A stretch of 64,000 bases of DNA from Izemoplasma sp964435595 (GCA_964435595.1 CAYSZV010000002.1:1-64000); one strand, 5' to 3'; numbered from the stretch's first letter, positions 17,818-26,123 are shown. Notes: generated from the letters alone by a model not told the origin. Translations and numbers: made by a program.

Positions 17818-18009
17818 ATGGCTAGAAGATGTTACGTTACTGGAAAAAAAGGTATGAGTGGTAACAACCGTTCGCATTCACTACATGCAACTAGAAGAAA
17901 ATGGAAAGCTAACCTTCAAAAAGTTAAAATCATCGATGAAAATGGTGAAGTAAAAAGAGTTTTAGTTTCTACTAGAGCTTTAAAAAGCGGATTAGTAAAA
18001 CGCGCATAA
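17818..18009 (+). CDS. rpmB: 50S ribosomal protein L28
   Basis: 63-residue basic ribosomal protein of the large subunit, start MARRCYVTGKKGMSGNNRSH, ending with the typical VSTRALKSGLVKR. Only one Cys is present, so this is the zinc-independent form. GGAGGTAAT lies before the ATG. It is transcribed alone and divergently from fakA, as in Bacillus. Confidence 0.97.
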   Translation: MARRCYVTGKKGMSGNNRSHSLHATRRKWKANLQKVKIIDENGEVKRVLVSTRALKSGLVKRA

Positions 18010-18029
18010 CATAAAAACGAACTATTAAG

Positions 18030-18052
18030 AGCTGATAGTTTCAGCTTTTTTT
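18030..18052 (+). terminator. Terminator of rpmB
   Basis: AGCTGA / TCAGCT stem followed by T7; a second small GGCC/GGCC hairpin with T6 follows at about 18054-18071. Confidence 0.8.
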
Positions 18053-18085
18053 ATGGCCTTATGGCCCTTTTTTATGACAATTTTC

Positions 18086-18101
18086 TTAGTACTTGTACTA
18101 A
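18086..18101. repeat. 16-bp palindrome
   Basis: TTAGTAC-TT-GTACTAA, perfect 7-bp arms, between the rpmB terminators and the candidate RNA at 18118. Possible operator. Confidence 0.5.
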
Positions 18102-18117
18102 TTGATATATTTGAGGC

Positions 18118-18232
18118 AGTGCAGTCTTGATTGCTCAATACATCGTTCTAACTATGTCTATGTATCGAGAACCTTATGGAGCACAATCTCCCTCTCTTCT
18201 TTATGAAAAAGCACCCATTGGGTGCTTTTTTC
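18118..18232 (+). ncRNA. Candidate small structured RNA
   Basis: Weak promoter TTCTTA-17-TATATT (about 18083-18111) is followed by a 115-base stretch containing a 10-bp stem with one mismatch (CTCAATACAT / ATGTATCGAG), a small GGAG/CTCC stem and a strong hairpin with T6 at the end. No known RNA family recognised. It could equally be only spacer plus the terminator shared with thiN. Confidence 0.3.
18205..18231. terminator. Bidirectional terminator, thiN end
   Basis: AAAAGCACCC / GGGTGCTTTT stem with A run on one side and T run on the other, nine bases beyond the thiN stop. Confidence 0.85.
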
Positions 18233-18239
18233 ATTTCTA

Positions 18240-18845
18240 CTATTCGTCTTGTTCAATTACAAGCATTAGACCCTTTGTAAAACTTACAATACCTGATCCT
18301 TCATTACTAACACATAGGGGATCATCTTTATCTAAATCGTATTGTCTTTGTTGATATTTAAACCCAATTAAGTCTAAGTTTTTAATGTCTTCCAAAGCGA
18401 AAAATGAAATAAATTTTCGTTTTGATTCAATTTCATATGATCCAGGTTCAAGCAAATACATTGAAACACAATCATTACAAATCATGATATTTCCCATCTT
18501 TAATAAAGATAAGTTCGCAAAGGAATGGTCAAATCTTTTCCCAATACCTCCATAAATTCTAATTTCACTATGTTTCATTGAGAGTGCTTCTTTTACTGCA
18601 AGAAATGTATCTGTTTCATCTTTTTCTGTTGGATAAATCAAAGTTTTATCTGAGTAATCAATAACATCTTTCATTGATCCTTCTCTCAAACTATCAAAAT
18701 CACCAATTGCCAAATCAATTGGGATGTTCTTTTCCATTAATAAGGAACACGCCATATCGACACCTATAATAAACTCTCCACGATTTTCTTTATAGATTTT
18801 TTCAATTGTATAATTTAGTGGTCCAGTAAATATTTTGATAATCAT
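18240..18845 (-). CDS. thiN: Thiamine pyrophosphokinase
   Basis: Converts thiamine + ATP to thiamine diphosphate. 201 residues with the TPK motifs DLAIGDFDSL near residue 63, YPTEKDETDTFLAV near residue 90 and GGIGKRFDHSFANL near residue 118. The start overlaps the rpe stop by four bases (ATGA). The rsgA-rpe-thiN order is conserved with Bacillus, where prpC-prkC precede it. Confidence 0.93.
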   Translation of the reverse strand: MIIKIFTGPLNYTIEKIYKENRGEFIIGVDMACSLLMEKNIPIDLAIGDFDSLREGSMKDVIDYSDKTLIYPTEKDETDTFLAVKEALSMKHSEIRIYGGIGKRFDHSFANLSLLKMGNIMICNDCVSMYLLEPGSYEIESKRKFISFFALEDIKNLDLIGFKYQQRQYDLDKDDPLCVSNEGSGIVSFTKGLMLVIEQDE

Positions 18846-19474
18846 CTAAGTGCGGCAATTCTTTCGTGTGGAGAATCACTTTTAAAAATATAACTACCAG
18901 CAACAAGAACATCTGTTCCTGCTTGTTTTAATAAAGGTGCATTTTCATGGTTTACACCACCATCAACAACAATTAAGAAATTCAGTTTTTGGTTGGTTCT
19001 AATTGTGTCTAACTCTTCTATTTTTTTCAAACTGGATGGATCAAATTTTTGTCCACCAAATCCAGGTTCAACACTCATAACCAATACTTGATCTATGTCT
19101 TTTAGATAGTCTTCAATCTCTTTCACATTAGTATGTGGCTTAATCGAAACTCCTACTTTGACTTTTAATTCTCTAAGGTGCGCAATCACCTCTTGGGGAT
19201 TCTTAATCGCTTCATGATGAAATGTGATTCGATCGCTTCCTGCCTCTATAAAAGGCAGTGCATATTTCATCGGATCAGAAATCATTAAATGTGTATCAAA
19301 TATGTGATTTGATACTTTTCTGATTGCTTTTACAATAACTGGTCCAAATGAAATATTCGGAACAAAATGACCATCCATCACATCTATGTGAAGCCATTTT
19401 GTATCTTTCACCTTTTCTATCTCATTCTTTAAATCGCTGAAATCAGCTGCTAATACTGATGGAGCTATAATCAT
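18842..19474 (-). CDS. rpe: Ribulose-phosphate 3-epimerase
   Basis: Pentose phosphate enzyme interconverting ribulose-5-P and xylulose-5-P. 210-residue TIM barrel beginning MIIAPSVLAADFSDL, with the metal ligands in HIDVMDGHFVPN and the signature MSVEPGFGGQKF, and the phosphate-binding VDGGVN and VAGSYIF segments. AGAGGTGAT precedes the ATG. Confidence 0.97.
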   Translation of the reverse strand: MIIAPSVLAADFSDLKNEIEKVKDTKWLHIDVMDGHFVPNISFGPVIVKAIRKVSNHIFDTHLMISDPMKYALPFIEAGSDRITFHHEAIKNPQEVIAHLRELKVKVGVSIKPHTNVKEIEDYLKDIDQVLVMSVEPGFGGQKFDPSSLKKIEELDTIRTNQKLNFLIVVDGGVNHENAPLLKQAGTDVLVAGSYIFKSDSPHERIAALR

Positions 19475-19484
19475 ACTATCACCT

Positions 19485-20351
19485 CTAATACTTTACTTTT
19501 TGTGCCTTAATCTCTTCTGTTATTGTTTTATAATTATGATAACGTTGGGGAAGAATATTCCCTTTTTCTACTTCCTCTTTGACTTTGCATTTTGGTTCAT
19601 TTATATGGGTACATCCTCTAAATTTACATTGTTCTGATAATGCAAAAAAATCAACAAAACAATCCGGAATGTTCTCAGGTTTAATATCATAAAAATCTAA
19701 TTTTGAGAACCCAGGAGTATCTGCGACAAGACCTCCGAATAAATCGAGCAATTCACTATGTCTTGTGGTATGTTTCCCTCTTCCTAACGCTTTAGAGATA
19801 ATGTTTGTCTCTAAGGCGAAATTAGGATTTAACGCATTCAATAAACTACTTTTCCCAGCACCTGTTTGTCCTGCGAAAACACTAACGTTTCCTTTGAAAA
19901 TATCCTTTAATTCAGTAGTGTTTTCATTTGTTTTACTAGAAACAAAATATACGTCATAAAATTGTTCATAGTACTTCATTTTTTCTTTTAAACTATTTAA
20001 CTCTTTTTCTTTCAATAAATCAATCTTGGTAATGATAATAATTGGGGTTATATTCTCATGCTCAATTAATAATAAAAATCGATCTAGTAAGTTAAAGCTA
20101 AAATCTGGTTCTTTTGCACTATTTATTAAAATTGCTTGATCGACATTACAAACAGGAGGTCTAACAAGATTGTTTTTTCTTGGTAACACTTCCATGATGA
20201 AGTCACTATCAAACATGACAATGTCTCCTACTTTCGGTGATTCATTATGATGTCGAAACTTCCCACGAGCTTTCAACACATGTGGGGTATTATCGTTATC
20301 TGTAACAGTATATAGTCCACCAATCAATTTAGTAATTCTACCTTTTTCCAA
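19485..20351 (-). CDS. rsgA: Ribosome small-subunit GTPase RsgA (copy 1)
   Basis: Circularly permuted GTPase that checks and releases late 30S subunits. 288 residues: OB fold (1-60), G domain in permuted order with IITKIDLL (G4) before GQTGAGKSSLLN (G1) and DTPGFSKL (G3), then a zinc-binding tail with C-x4-C-x-H-x5-C around residues 248-260. The start codon is TTG, fixed by GGAGG eight bases upstream and lack of any ATG. First gene of rsgA-rpe-thiN, matching Bacillus cpgA-rpe-yloS but without the PASTA kinase and phosphatase genes. A second RsgA is at 59082. Confidence 0.93.
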   Translation of the reverse strand: MEKGRITKLIGGLYTVTDNDNTPHVLKARGKFRHHNESPKVGDIVMFDSDFIMEVLPRKNNLVRPPVCNVDQAILINSAKEPDFSFNLLDRFLLLIEHENITPIIIITKIDLLKEKELNSLKEKMKYYEQFYDVYFVSSKTNENTTELKDIFKGNVSVFAGQTGAGKSSLLNALNPNFALETNIISKALGRGKHTTRHSELLDLFGGLVADTPGFSKLDFYDIKPENIPDCFVDFFALSEQCKFRGCTHINEPKCKVKEEVEKGNILPQRYHNYKTITEEIKAQKVKY

Positions 20352-20432
20352 AAAATTACCTCCAATATATTATATATATTGACTATACCACATTTAGAAT
20401 GATAAAGGAATAAAAGTATCTTGTAGACAAAG

Positions 20433-20457
20433 AAAAAAGCACTATTTGTGCTTTTTT
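20433..20457 (-). terminator. Terminator of the DUF975 gene
   Basis: AAAAGCAC / GTGCTTTT stem with T run on the minus strand overlapping the stop. Confidence 0.75.
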
Positions 20458-21109
20458 AAAAGTCCCATTCATCATCTTTTTCTTCATCTTGTTGTTTATA
20501 TTCATTATGACCAATGATTGGCTGTTCTTTTTCTAATTCTGTTTGATCACCAACGATATCTAAATAGAACGCTGTTTCTGCCGCAAATATATATGGTGCA
20601 AGCCAGAAATAAAGAATTCCTAATGTTAAAATTCCCAGCAATACCCAACCAATAAATGATAGTCTCAAAATAAATAAATCCATTTTTCTTCCATCCATCA
20701 TTTTTCTAGATTCTGTAATCGCATCATTATATGTTAAGTCAAACTTCTTATCAGCCATAATGTACGGTACCATAGCATACGAGAATGATTTAACGATTCC
20801 AGGAATAATTAGTAATAAAGTCCATAATACGATATACAAGTTCATTAAGAATAATGTAAATGCATTTTCAACATATTTGTCTCTAAATCCTTCTAGTAGA
20901 TCATCAAACTCTCCAGTATTTTTTTTGAGTAAATTAATAAAATAGTAATGCACTCCTACCAATAAAGGTAATCCAATAAAAATTGTACCTATTGCATAAA
21001 ATTGTGATGCTACCCCACTAGCAATTCCATACACTAACAATACTCCAATTGAAATTCCCCATTTTCCATTTAATGCTTTCATCCCTTTTTCTTTGAATAT
21101 TCTTGTCAT
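20456..21109 (-). CDS. DUF975 family membrane protein
   Basis: About 217 residues with four to six predicted membrane segments (near 20-55, 80-105, 145-175) and an acidic C-terminal tail (EEKDDEWDF). The cytoplasmic loop with YNDAITESRKMMDGRKMDLF is the feature of the DUF975 family, whose function is unknown. ATG at 21109 with GGAGG eight bases upstream; it overlaps the rlmN stop region, so the pair is likely co-transcribed. Confidence 0.75.
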   Translation of the reverse strand: MTRIFKEKGMKALNGKWGISIGVLLVYGIASGVASQFYAIGTIFIGLPLLVGVHYYFINLLKKNTGEFDDLLEGFRDKYVENAFTLFLMNLYIVLWTLLLIIPGIVKSFSYAMVPYIMADKKFDLTYNDAITESRKMMDGRKMDLFILRLSFIGWVLLGILTLGILYFWLAPYIFAAETAFYLDIVGDQTELEKEQPIIGHNEYKQQDEEKDDEWDF

Positions 21110-21110
21110 G

Positions 21111-22136
21111 TTAAATTTCCTCCATTTTTTCACTTCTTAATTGCCCGCAGGCTGCATCAATATCGGCCCCTTTTTCTTTACGGAGGGTGACATTGATACC
21201 TCTTTTTAATAATTGATTCTTAAAAGCAATTGCTTTTTTTATACTGCTACCTTTATATTGAAACTCTTTTACACTATTATAGGGAATCAAATTTACATAA
21301 CAGTTGATTCCTCTTAATAAATCGGATAATTCATTTGCTTTAACGATTGAATCATTCATATTATCTAAAAGAATATATTCAAAGGTAATTCTTCTATTTG
21401 TTTTTTGAACATAATATTTCGCAGCTTCAATTACATCTTCTATATTATATGTATTATTAATTTTCATCAAGACAGATCTGTCCATATTATTAGATGCATG
21501 TAAACTTATCGCCAAATTAACTTGTAATTTTTCATCAGCAAATTTTTTGATTTTATCTACAATTCCACTTGTAGATATAGTAATATGTCGTGCCCCAATT
21601 TCTAATCCATAGGGACTATTGATGATTTCAATGAAACGCATTGAATTTTGATAATTATCAAAAGGTTCCCCGATTCCCATAATCACAACGTGAGATATAC
21701 GTTCTTGTACGATTTCTTCTACTTTTAGCACTTGCTGTACCATTTCAGAAGCAAGCAAGTCTCTTTTTTTCTTATGAAGTCCACTCGCACAAAAACTACA
21801 ACCAATATTGCAGCCTATTTGTGTTGTTACACAAACACTGTTTCCGTAGTCATGTCTCATTAAGACAGTTTCTATGGTATTATTATCTTCAGTTTTAAAT
21901 AAAAACTTTTCAGTACCATCACTACTTTTTTGATGTGAAGTTACATTGAGTTGGGTATTTTCCATATTAATTGCTAAAAAATCTCTTAATTGTTTACTTA
22001 AATTACTCATTTGTCTAATGTCAAAAACTTTTTTCTTATAAACCCATTCATATAGTTGTCGAGCATTAAACTTCTTGAAACCATTATCAACCAATTGTTT
22101 TTCCAATTCATCCAATGTAACGTTATATATATTCAT
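21111..22136 (-). CDS. rlmN: 23S rRNA/tRNA (adenine-C2) methyltransferase RlmN
   Basis: Radical-SAM enzyme methylating A2503 of 23S rRNA and A37 of some tRNAs. 341 residues with the 4Fe-4S motif CNIGCSFCASG near residue 110, GIGEPFDNY near 170 and the methyl-carrier Cys region DIDAACGQLR at the C-terminus. ATG at 22136 with GGTGAT upstream. In Bacillus rlmN precedes prpC-prkC-rsgA; here a DUF975 gene takes their place. Confidence 0.96.
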   Translation of the reverse strand: MNIYNVTLDELEKQLVDNGFKKFNARQLYEWVYKKKVFDIRQMSNLSKQLRDFLAINMENTQLNVTSHQKSSDGTEKFLFKTEDNNTIETVLMRHDYGNSVCVTTQIGCNIGCSFCASGLHKKKRDLLASEMVQQVLKVEEIVQERISHVVIMGIGEPFDNYQNSMRFIEIINSPYGLEIGARHITISTSGIVDKIKKFADEKLQVNLAISLHASNNMDRSVLMKINNTYNIEDVIEAAKYYVQKTNRRITFEYILLDNMNDSIVKANELSDLLRGINCYVNLIPYNSVKEFQYKGSSIKKAIAFKNQLLKRGINVTLRKEKGADIDAACGQLRSEKMEEI

Positions 22137-22171
22137 AAAATCACCATGTTTAGTATACCATAAGTGCAAAA

Positions 22172-22199
22172 AAAAGAGTACTTTTCAAAGTACTCTTTT
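22172..22199 (-). terminator. Terminator of the zinc-ribbon gene
   Basis: AAAGAGTACTTT / AAAGTACTCTTT perfect stem just after the stop at 22203. Confidence 0.8.
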
Positions 22200-22202
22200 A
22201 TA

Positions 22203-22619
22203 TTAATATGCTGCAATACTTGCACATGCTTGGAAAAGACCAAGAATGAACCCAATTACAATAGAAATTAATGCACCGTTCAAACAAACTTTGGCTGTAT
22301 TTGGTTTTTCGTTTTGCCATACCAAATAAAGAATAATCCCTACAATCGGTACACAAAATCCTAATAGTCCCCAACCAGCTGATCCCGAATCATAACTTGA
22401 TGAACTCGAATAATTAGTAGTAGATTTTTGATTATTATTGTACCCACTATATGGATTGGTATTGTTATAACTTGAAGAATTCAAATTACCACTTGATGAA
22501 CTTGGTTTACTACTAGTAGATGTCGGTTTTGAACTATGTCCGATTGGTTCTCCACAGAAAGGACATTTCGTTTTATTACCATATAAATTATTACCACACT
22601 TTGTACAAACGTTAGCCAT
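22203..22619 (-). CDS. Zinc-ribbon, Ser/Asn-rich linker, membrane-anchored protein
   Basis: 138 residues in three parts: an N-terminal zinc ribbon (CTKCGNN and CPFCGEP, residues 5-24), a low-complexity Ser/Asn/Thr/Tyr linker (about 28-80) and a C-terminal hydrophobic region with two membrane segments (about 84-102 and 112-135) around a short WQNEKPNTAK loop. Many Firmicutes encode similar zinc-ribbon plus membrane proteins without known function. GGGGG precedes the ATG. Single gene with its own terminator. Confidence 0.75.
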   Translation of the reverse strand: MANVCTKCGNNLYGNKTKCPFCGEPIGHSSKPTSTSSKPSSSSGNLNSSSYNNTNPYSGYNNNQKSTTNYSSSSSYDSGSAGWGLLGFCVPIVGIILYLVWQNEKPNTAKVCLNGALISIVIGFILGLFQACASIAAY

Positions 22620-23190
22620 AATATTTCCCCCTTATGTAATGTTATTATTGCTTACGTTAAGTATTATATCACATATATATAATAATTTATGACTTTTCTG
22701 TGAATTTAAAATCGTATCCCAATCAAACAAATAAATGTTTAACAAAAAAGTGGAATAGATATATTAAATAGTCAATAAAATCTATTTAAAAACTTAATAT
22801 ACGAACTATAAATTAATTCATTTAATACAATCAAGCAAAAACAATTTACAAAATGTATTTTCAATGTATAATTGCAAAGATTGACTAATAAAAAAATAAA
22901 AGTGTTTAGTTGATTGACTATCAAATACTAATTAGTCAAATGAGTAAGGAAATACAATTCCAAATCAGGGATATAGTTCGAATACTAAAGCAAATTGTTA
23001 ATATTGTGTTATTCAGTGAATAGTCAATCCAAAATATACAAAAATAATGGTAAATAATCACTCTAAACGAACAATTTTTATAAAAATATCAGTTAATTTA
23101 AAGTTAATATTTATAACACTTAATTAACAAATTAATTTATTTTATAATATTTGGATTTCTTACCACTATATTTGTTCAATAAAATTATTG

Positions 23191-23219
23191 TTGATAAATC
23201 ACTTAACTAAGGGTATAAT
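23191..23219 (+). promoter_or_regulatory. Promoter of the AraC-family gene
   Basis: TTGATA (23191-23196), 17-base spacer, TATAAT (23214-23219); predicted start near 23226, giving a 70-base leader. Confidence 0.75.
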
Positions 23220-23234
23220 TAAAATATATGTAAA

Positions 23235-23252
23235 TGACCGATAATTCGGTCA
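23235..23252. promoter_or_regulatory. Palindromic operator in the AraC leader
   Basis: TGACCGA-TAAT-TCGGTCA, perfect 7-bp arms, placed just after the predicted transcription start, where a bound protein would block elongation. It could also be an RNA hairpin. Confidence 0.6.
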
Positions 23253-23299
23253 AATTATTAGTATTAAACTAAATTGATTTTAAGGAGTTGAGCAGAATA

Positions 23300-24184
23300 A
23301 TGAAAAAAGAGCATAATTCAACCAAATCACACAATTTAAGCTCTACAGACACACTTTTTGACTTTTCGACCAATGTCTTGATTCATTCTGAAATTGAGTT
23401 GCCTTTGGGTTGGCATAGTCAAACAGAAATAATCCATATAATTGATGGTGAAGGCATGTTTAACATATCAGGTAAGAGGACTAGTGTAAGACCAGGTAGT
23501 TTCATAATAATCAACCCTAACCAGATTCATTCAGGACATGCCGTTATTGGTAGACCACTTAAATATCAGAGCTTAAAATTTTCATATAAATACTTCGAAT
23601 CATTTAAAAACGATCCAGTTCATACTGAATTCGTTCTGCCATTACTTTCTGGAGACTCTTACTTACCCAATACGATTCAATTATCGTTTCCGATACACCA
23701 TATGGTCGAAGTAATTTTTGAATCAGTTTCAAAAATCTATTATAAGAAAGATTTTGGATACGAATTGGGTATAAGAACTAAATTATTCGAGCTATTATTT
23801 ACTTTTTACAGTAACAAATTTATATATCACAGAACTACACCTAAGAAAATTGCTTTGTCAGAAGAAACTGTCAAAAACACAATAGAATATATTCACAACA
23901 ATTACGAAGAATCCTTCACTTTGGACTATCTTGCTGACATGTCAAACACTTCAAAACCACACCTCTGTAGAACTTTCAAAAGAATGACGGCTCAAACTAT
24001 AACAGAATATCAAAATTCCTATCGAATAAAAAAAGCATGCGAATTACTTTCGCATACAGATGATAAAATTGTTTCAATCGCATTTCAAGTAGGTTACAAT
24101 AATATTTCATACTTTAACGAAAGATTTAGACAAAAAACATTACTTACTCCAATAGAATATAGACAAACTCATAGAGGAGACTGA
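23300..24184 (+). CDS. AraC family regulator with cupin sensor domain
   Basis: 294 residues: an N-terminal cupin-like ligand domain (about 20-110, with LPLGWHSQTEIIHIIDGEG and PGSFIIINPNQIHSG) and a C-terminal double HTH (about 195-290, SFTLDYLADMSNTSKPHLCR and the signature SIAFQVGYNNISYFNERFRQ). Such proteins usually activate sugar-uptake or glycoside-hydrolase genes, but no obvious target is adjacent. The ATG at 23300 is used; GGAG is 13 bases upstream, a long spacing, and a TTG at 23288 is too close to it. Long regulatory region upstream. Confidence 0.92.
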   Translation: MKKEHNSTKSHNLSSTDTLFDFSTNVLIHSEIELPLGWHSQTEIIHIIDGEGMFNISGKRTSVRPGSFIIINPNQIHSGHAVIGRPLKYQSLKFSYKYFESFKNDPVHTEFVLPLLSGDSYLPNTIQLSFPIHHMVEVIFESVSKIYYKKDFGYELGIRTKLFELLFTFYSNKFIYHRTTPKKIALSEETVKNTIEYIHNNYEESFTLDYLADMSNTSKPHLCRTFKRMTAQTITEYQNSYRIKKACELLSHTDDKIVSIAFQVGYNNISYFNERFRQKTLLTPIEYRQTHRGD

Positions 24185-24207
24185 TACATCAGCCTCTTCT
24201 TTTTTTA
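24173..24207. terminator. Terminator between AraC gene and ECF S-component
   Basis: AGAGGAGACTGA / TCAG-CCTCT stem overlapping the AraC stop, followed by a T-rich run. Confidence 0.7.
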
Positions 24208-24723
24208 TAGGTTGAAATCACCTTTCACTCTGTTAATCACAGGTACAATAGCCAATGAGAATGCACCAAGTGAAAATTGAACCAAGTTACCAGGTATACT
24301 TGCAAATGCAGCGTTAAAGTCAGTTAGAAATATCGCTTCATAGAAATAGTATCCAGGAATCATAATAATCATCCCTGCGATGATTGCAAATATATTTCTG
24401 ATCAATGATGTTCCTTGTAGTTCATCTTTTTTTACGCAAGCAACATATCCAACTACAAATCCCATAACCATTCTTACAACAAAGGTTCCTGGTGCCCACA
24501 CAGCATATGGACTCAAAATATCAAACAATCCCATCCCAATACCACCTGCCAGTGCTCCATATTCTCTACCAAATGACATTGCAATGATTAATAATACCAA
24601 AGTTCCCAAATGCATATATCCACCAGTAGCGAGAGGCCACGGCACTCCTATATATGTCGCAACATAAACAAGACCAATAAAAATCGCTGCAAGTACAATT
24701 TTTTTCACACTATCATTTCTCAT
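24205..24723 (-). CDS. ECF transporter S-component, probably vitamin B6 type
   Basis: Substrate-binding membrane subunit of an energy-coupling-factor vitamin transporter, 172 residues with five to six membrane segments. The GGYMHLGTLVLLIIAMSFG segment and GMGLFDILSPYAVWAPGTF are like the HmpT/PdxU group of ECF proteins. The gene is divergent from a MocR/PdxR-like regulator, which suggests pyridoxine or a related pyridine/pyrimidine as substrate; this is inference, and hydroxymethylpyrimidine is the main alternative. The shared energising module (EcfA, EcfA', EcfT) is not in the window. AAGGAG precedes the ATG. Confidence 0.8.
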   Translation of the reverse strand: MRNDSVKKIVLAAIFIGLVYVATYIGVPWPLATGGYMHLGTLVLLIIAMSFGREYGALAGGIGMGLFDILSPYAVWAPGTFVVRMVMGFVVGYVACVKKDELQGTSLIRNIFAIIAGMIIMIPGYYFYEAIFLTDFNAAFASIPGNLVQFSLGAFSLAIVPVINRVKGDFNL

Positions 24724-24821
24724 ATAAATTCTCCTTCATTCTATAGCCTATTTGTATTATAATGAAAATGTGTCCTTATAAAAACATACAATTATATTAA
24801 TTTTAAGGTGGTCAGATTTAT

Positions 24822-26123
24822 ATGCATACAAAATACAAATATCAAGCACTATTTCATGATATTAAAAATCAAATCACAACAAATTCACTTAAGAAAGATA
24901 CTAAGTTAGATTCAATACGAGAAATTTCAAAAAGAAAAAGTCTTTCTACTACAACTGTTGAAAAAGCGTACCTTCAGCTGTTAGTTGAAGGATACATTTA
25001 TAGTATCCCTAAAAGTGGATACTACGTTTCTAATGTTGAAAAGTTAGTTCCTTCTGAATCAAGTATAGATATCAATCCAATCACAACAAACACACATGAC
25101 AATAATGCTCTTACAGAAGATATGTTTGATATGAAAACATACAAATCGATTATAAGCAAAGTGATCAATTATCATCCTGATCCATTATTACACGAATGTG
25201 CTCCTAATGGGGAAATAGAGCTGAGAGAAGAAATCAGAAAGTATGTTTTAAAAGAACGTGATGTAAAATGTGATGTGAATCAAATTATTATCGGACCAGG
25301 TATCCAAAATCTTTTACATATTTTATTGTCTTTAAAAGATTTCGAAACCGTATCCTACCTTGCTCCTGGATTCAAAAAAGCATTGAGTATGTTTTCATTG
25401 AAAGGATACCAACTGTTTTCCCAAAAATCTATACCAAATATTGTATCTTCTCATACTGATTATTTGTATATCTCCCCTTCAAACATATACCCTACAGGAG
25501 AAACATTGAAAATCCAAGATCGATTGAAATTAATCAAATGGGCCAAAGAAAACAACTCTTATATCATTGAAGATGACTATAACTTTTTTATCAAATATAA
25601 CAATTATACAGTTCCTTCCATTCACAGTTTGGATCAAACACATGTTATTTATATGGGAAGTTTTTCAAAAACACTCCTTCCTAGTATGAGAATTAGTTTT
25701 ATGATATTGCCACAATCACTATACAAATTATATAGAGAAAAACATCTAATTTTTTCACAAGGGGTATCCAAATTAGAACAACTAACCCTCGCTTTATATC
25801 TAAAAGATGGATTATTCTACAGACATACAAAAAAGCTCTATAATACCTATAAAAGAAAAAACGAGATATTTCAAGAATCGATTCAACAATATATTAATCA
25901 ATCTCTAATTTCTGTTCGTGGAGTTGACTCGAATCTCCATGTCATAATCAACTTTAATAGTCAAAAAACATACAATAATTTCATTCGTGCTTGTAAATCA
26001 AAGAATTACAAGTTCACAATTATTGAAAATTATAAAAGTATTTTATTTCCTTACTCAGGAATCAAAAATGAGAATATGCATCGGATTATGAACGAATTAC
26101 TACAAACAAAAAGCAACTTATAA
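24822..26123 (+). CDS. MocR/PdxR-like regulator (GntR HTH plus aminotransferase fold)
   Basis: 433 residues: N-terminal GntR winged helix (about 1-75, LDSIREISKRKSLSTTTVEKAYLQL, YSIPKSGYYVS) fused to a fold-I aminotransferase domain (about 100-430) with EDDYNFF near 255 and the PLP-lysine motif GSFSKTLLPSMR near 285. Members such as PdxR bind PLP and control vitamin B6 supply. The 98-base divergent region with the ECF gene contains TATAAT-like boxes in both directions and is the likely operator. AAGGTGG precedes the ATG. Confidence 0.9.
   Translation: MHTKYKYQALFHDIKNQITTNSLKKDTKLDSIREISKRKSLSTTTVEKAYLQLLVEGYIYSIPKSGYYVSNVEKLVPSESSIDINPITTNTHDNNALTEDMFDMKTYKSIISKVINYHPDPLLHECAPNGEIELREEIRKYVLKERDVKCDVNQIIIGPGIQNLLHILLSLKDFETVSYLAPGFKKALSMFSLKGYQLFSQKSIPNIVSSHTDYLYISPSNIYPTGETLKIQDRLKLIKWAKENNSYIIEDDYNFFIKYNNYTVPSIHSLDQTHVIYMGSFSKTLLPSMRISFMILPQSLYKLYREKHLIFSQGVSKLEQLTLALYLKDGLFYRHTKKLYNTYKRKNEIFQESIQQYINQSLISVRGVDSNLHVIINFNSQKTYNNFIRACKSKNYKFTIIENYKSILFPYSGIKNENMHRIMNELLQTKSNL

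Larger units (their letters stand above)
22620..23299. promoter_or_regulatory. 680-base AT-rich regulatory region with five TAGTCAA motifs
   Basis: No gene seen. The 7-mer TAGTCAA (or its complement) occurs at 22769-22775, 22881-22887, 22914-22920, 22933-22939 and 23021-23027; the third and fourth form a perfect inverted repeat with a 12-base spacer. A consensus-like promoter (23191-23219) and a palindrome (23235-23252) lead into the AraC gene. The stretch looks like a multi-site operator region. Confidence 0.6.

Noticed and set aside
18127..18354. 75-codon plus-strand frame overlapping thiN end
   Set aside because: Antisense to thiN, no ribosome site, crosses a terminator.
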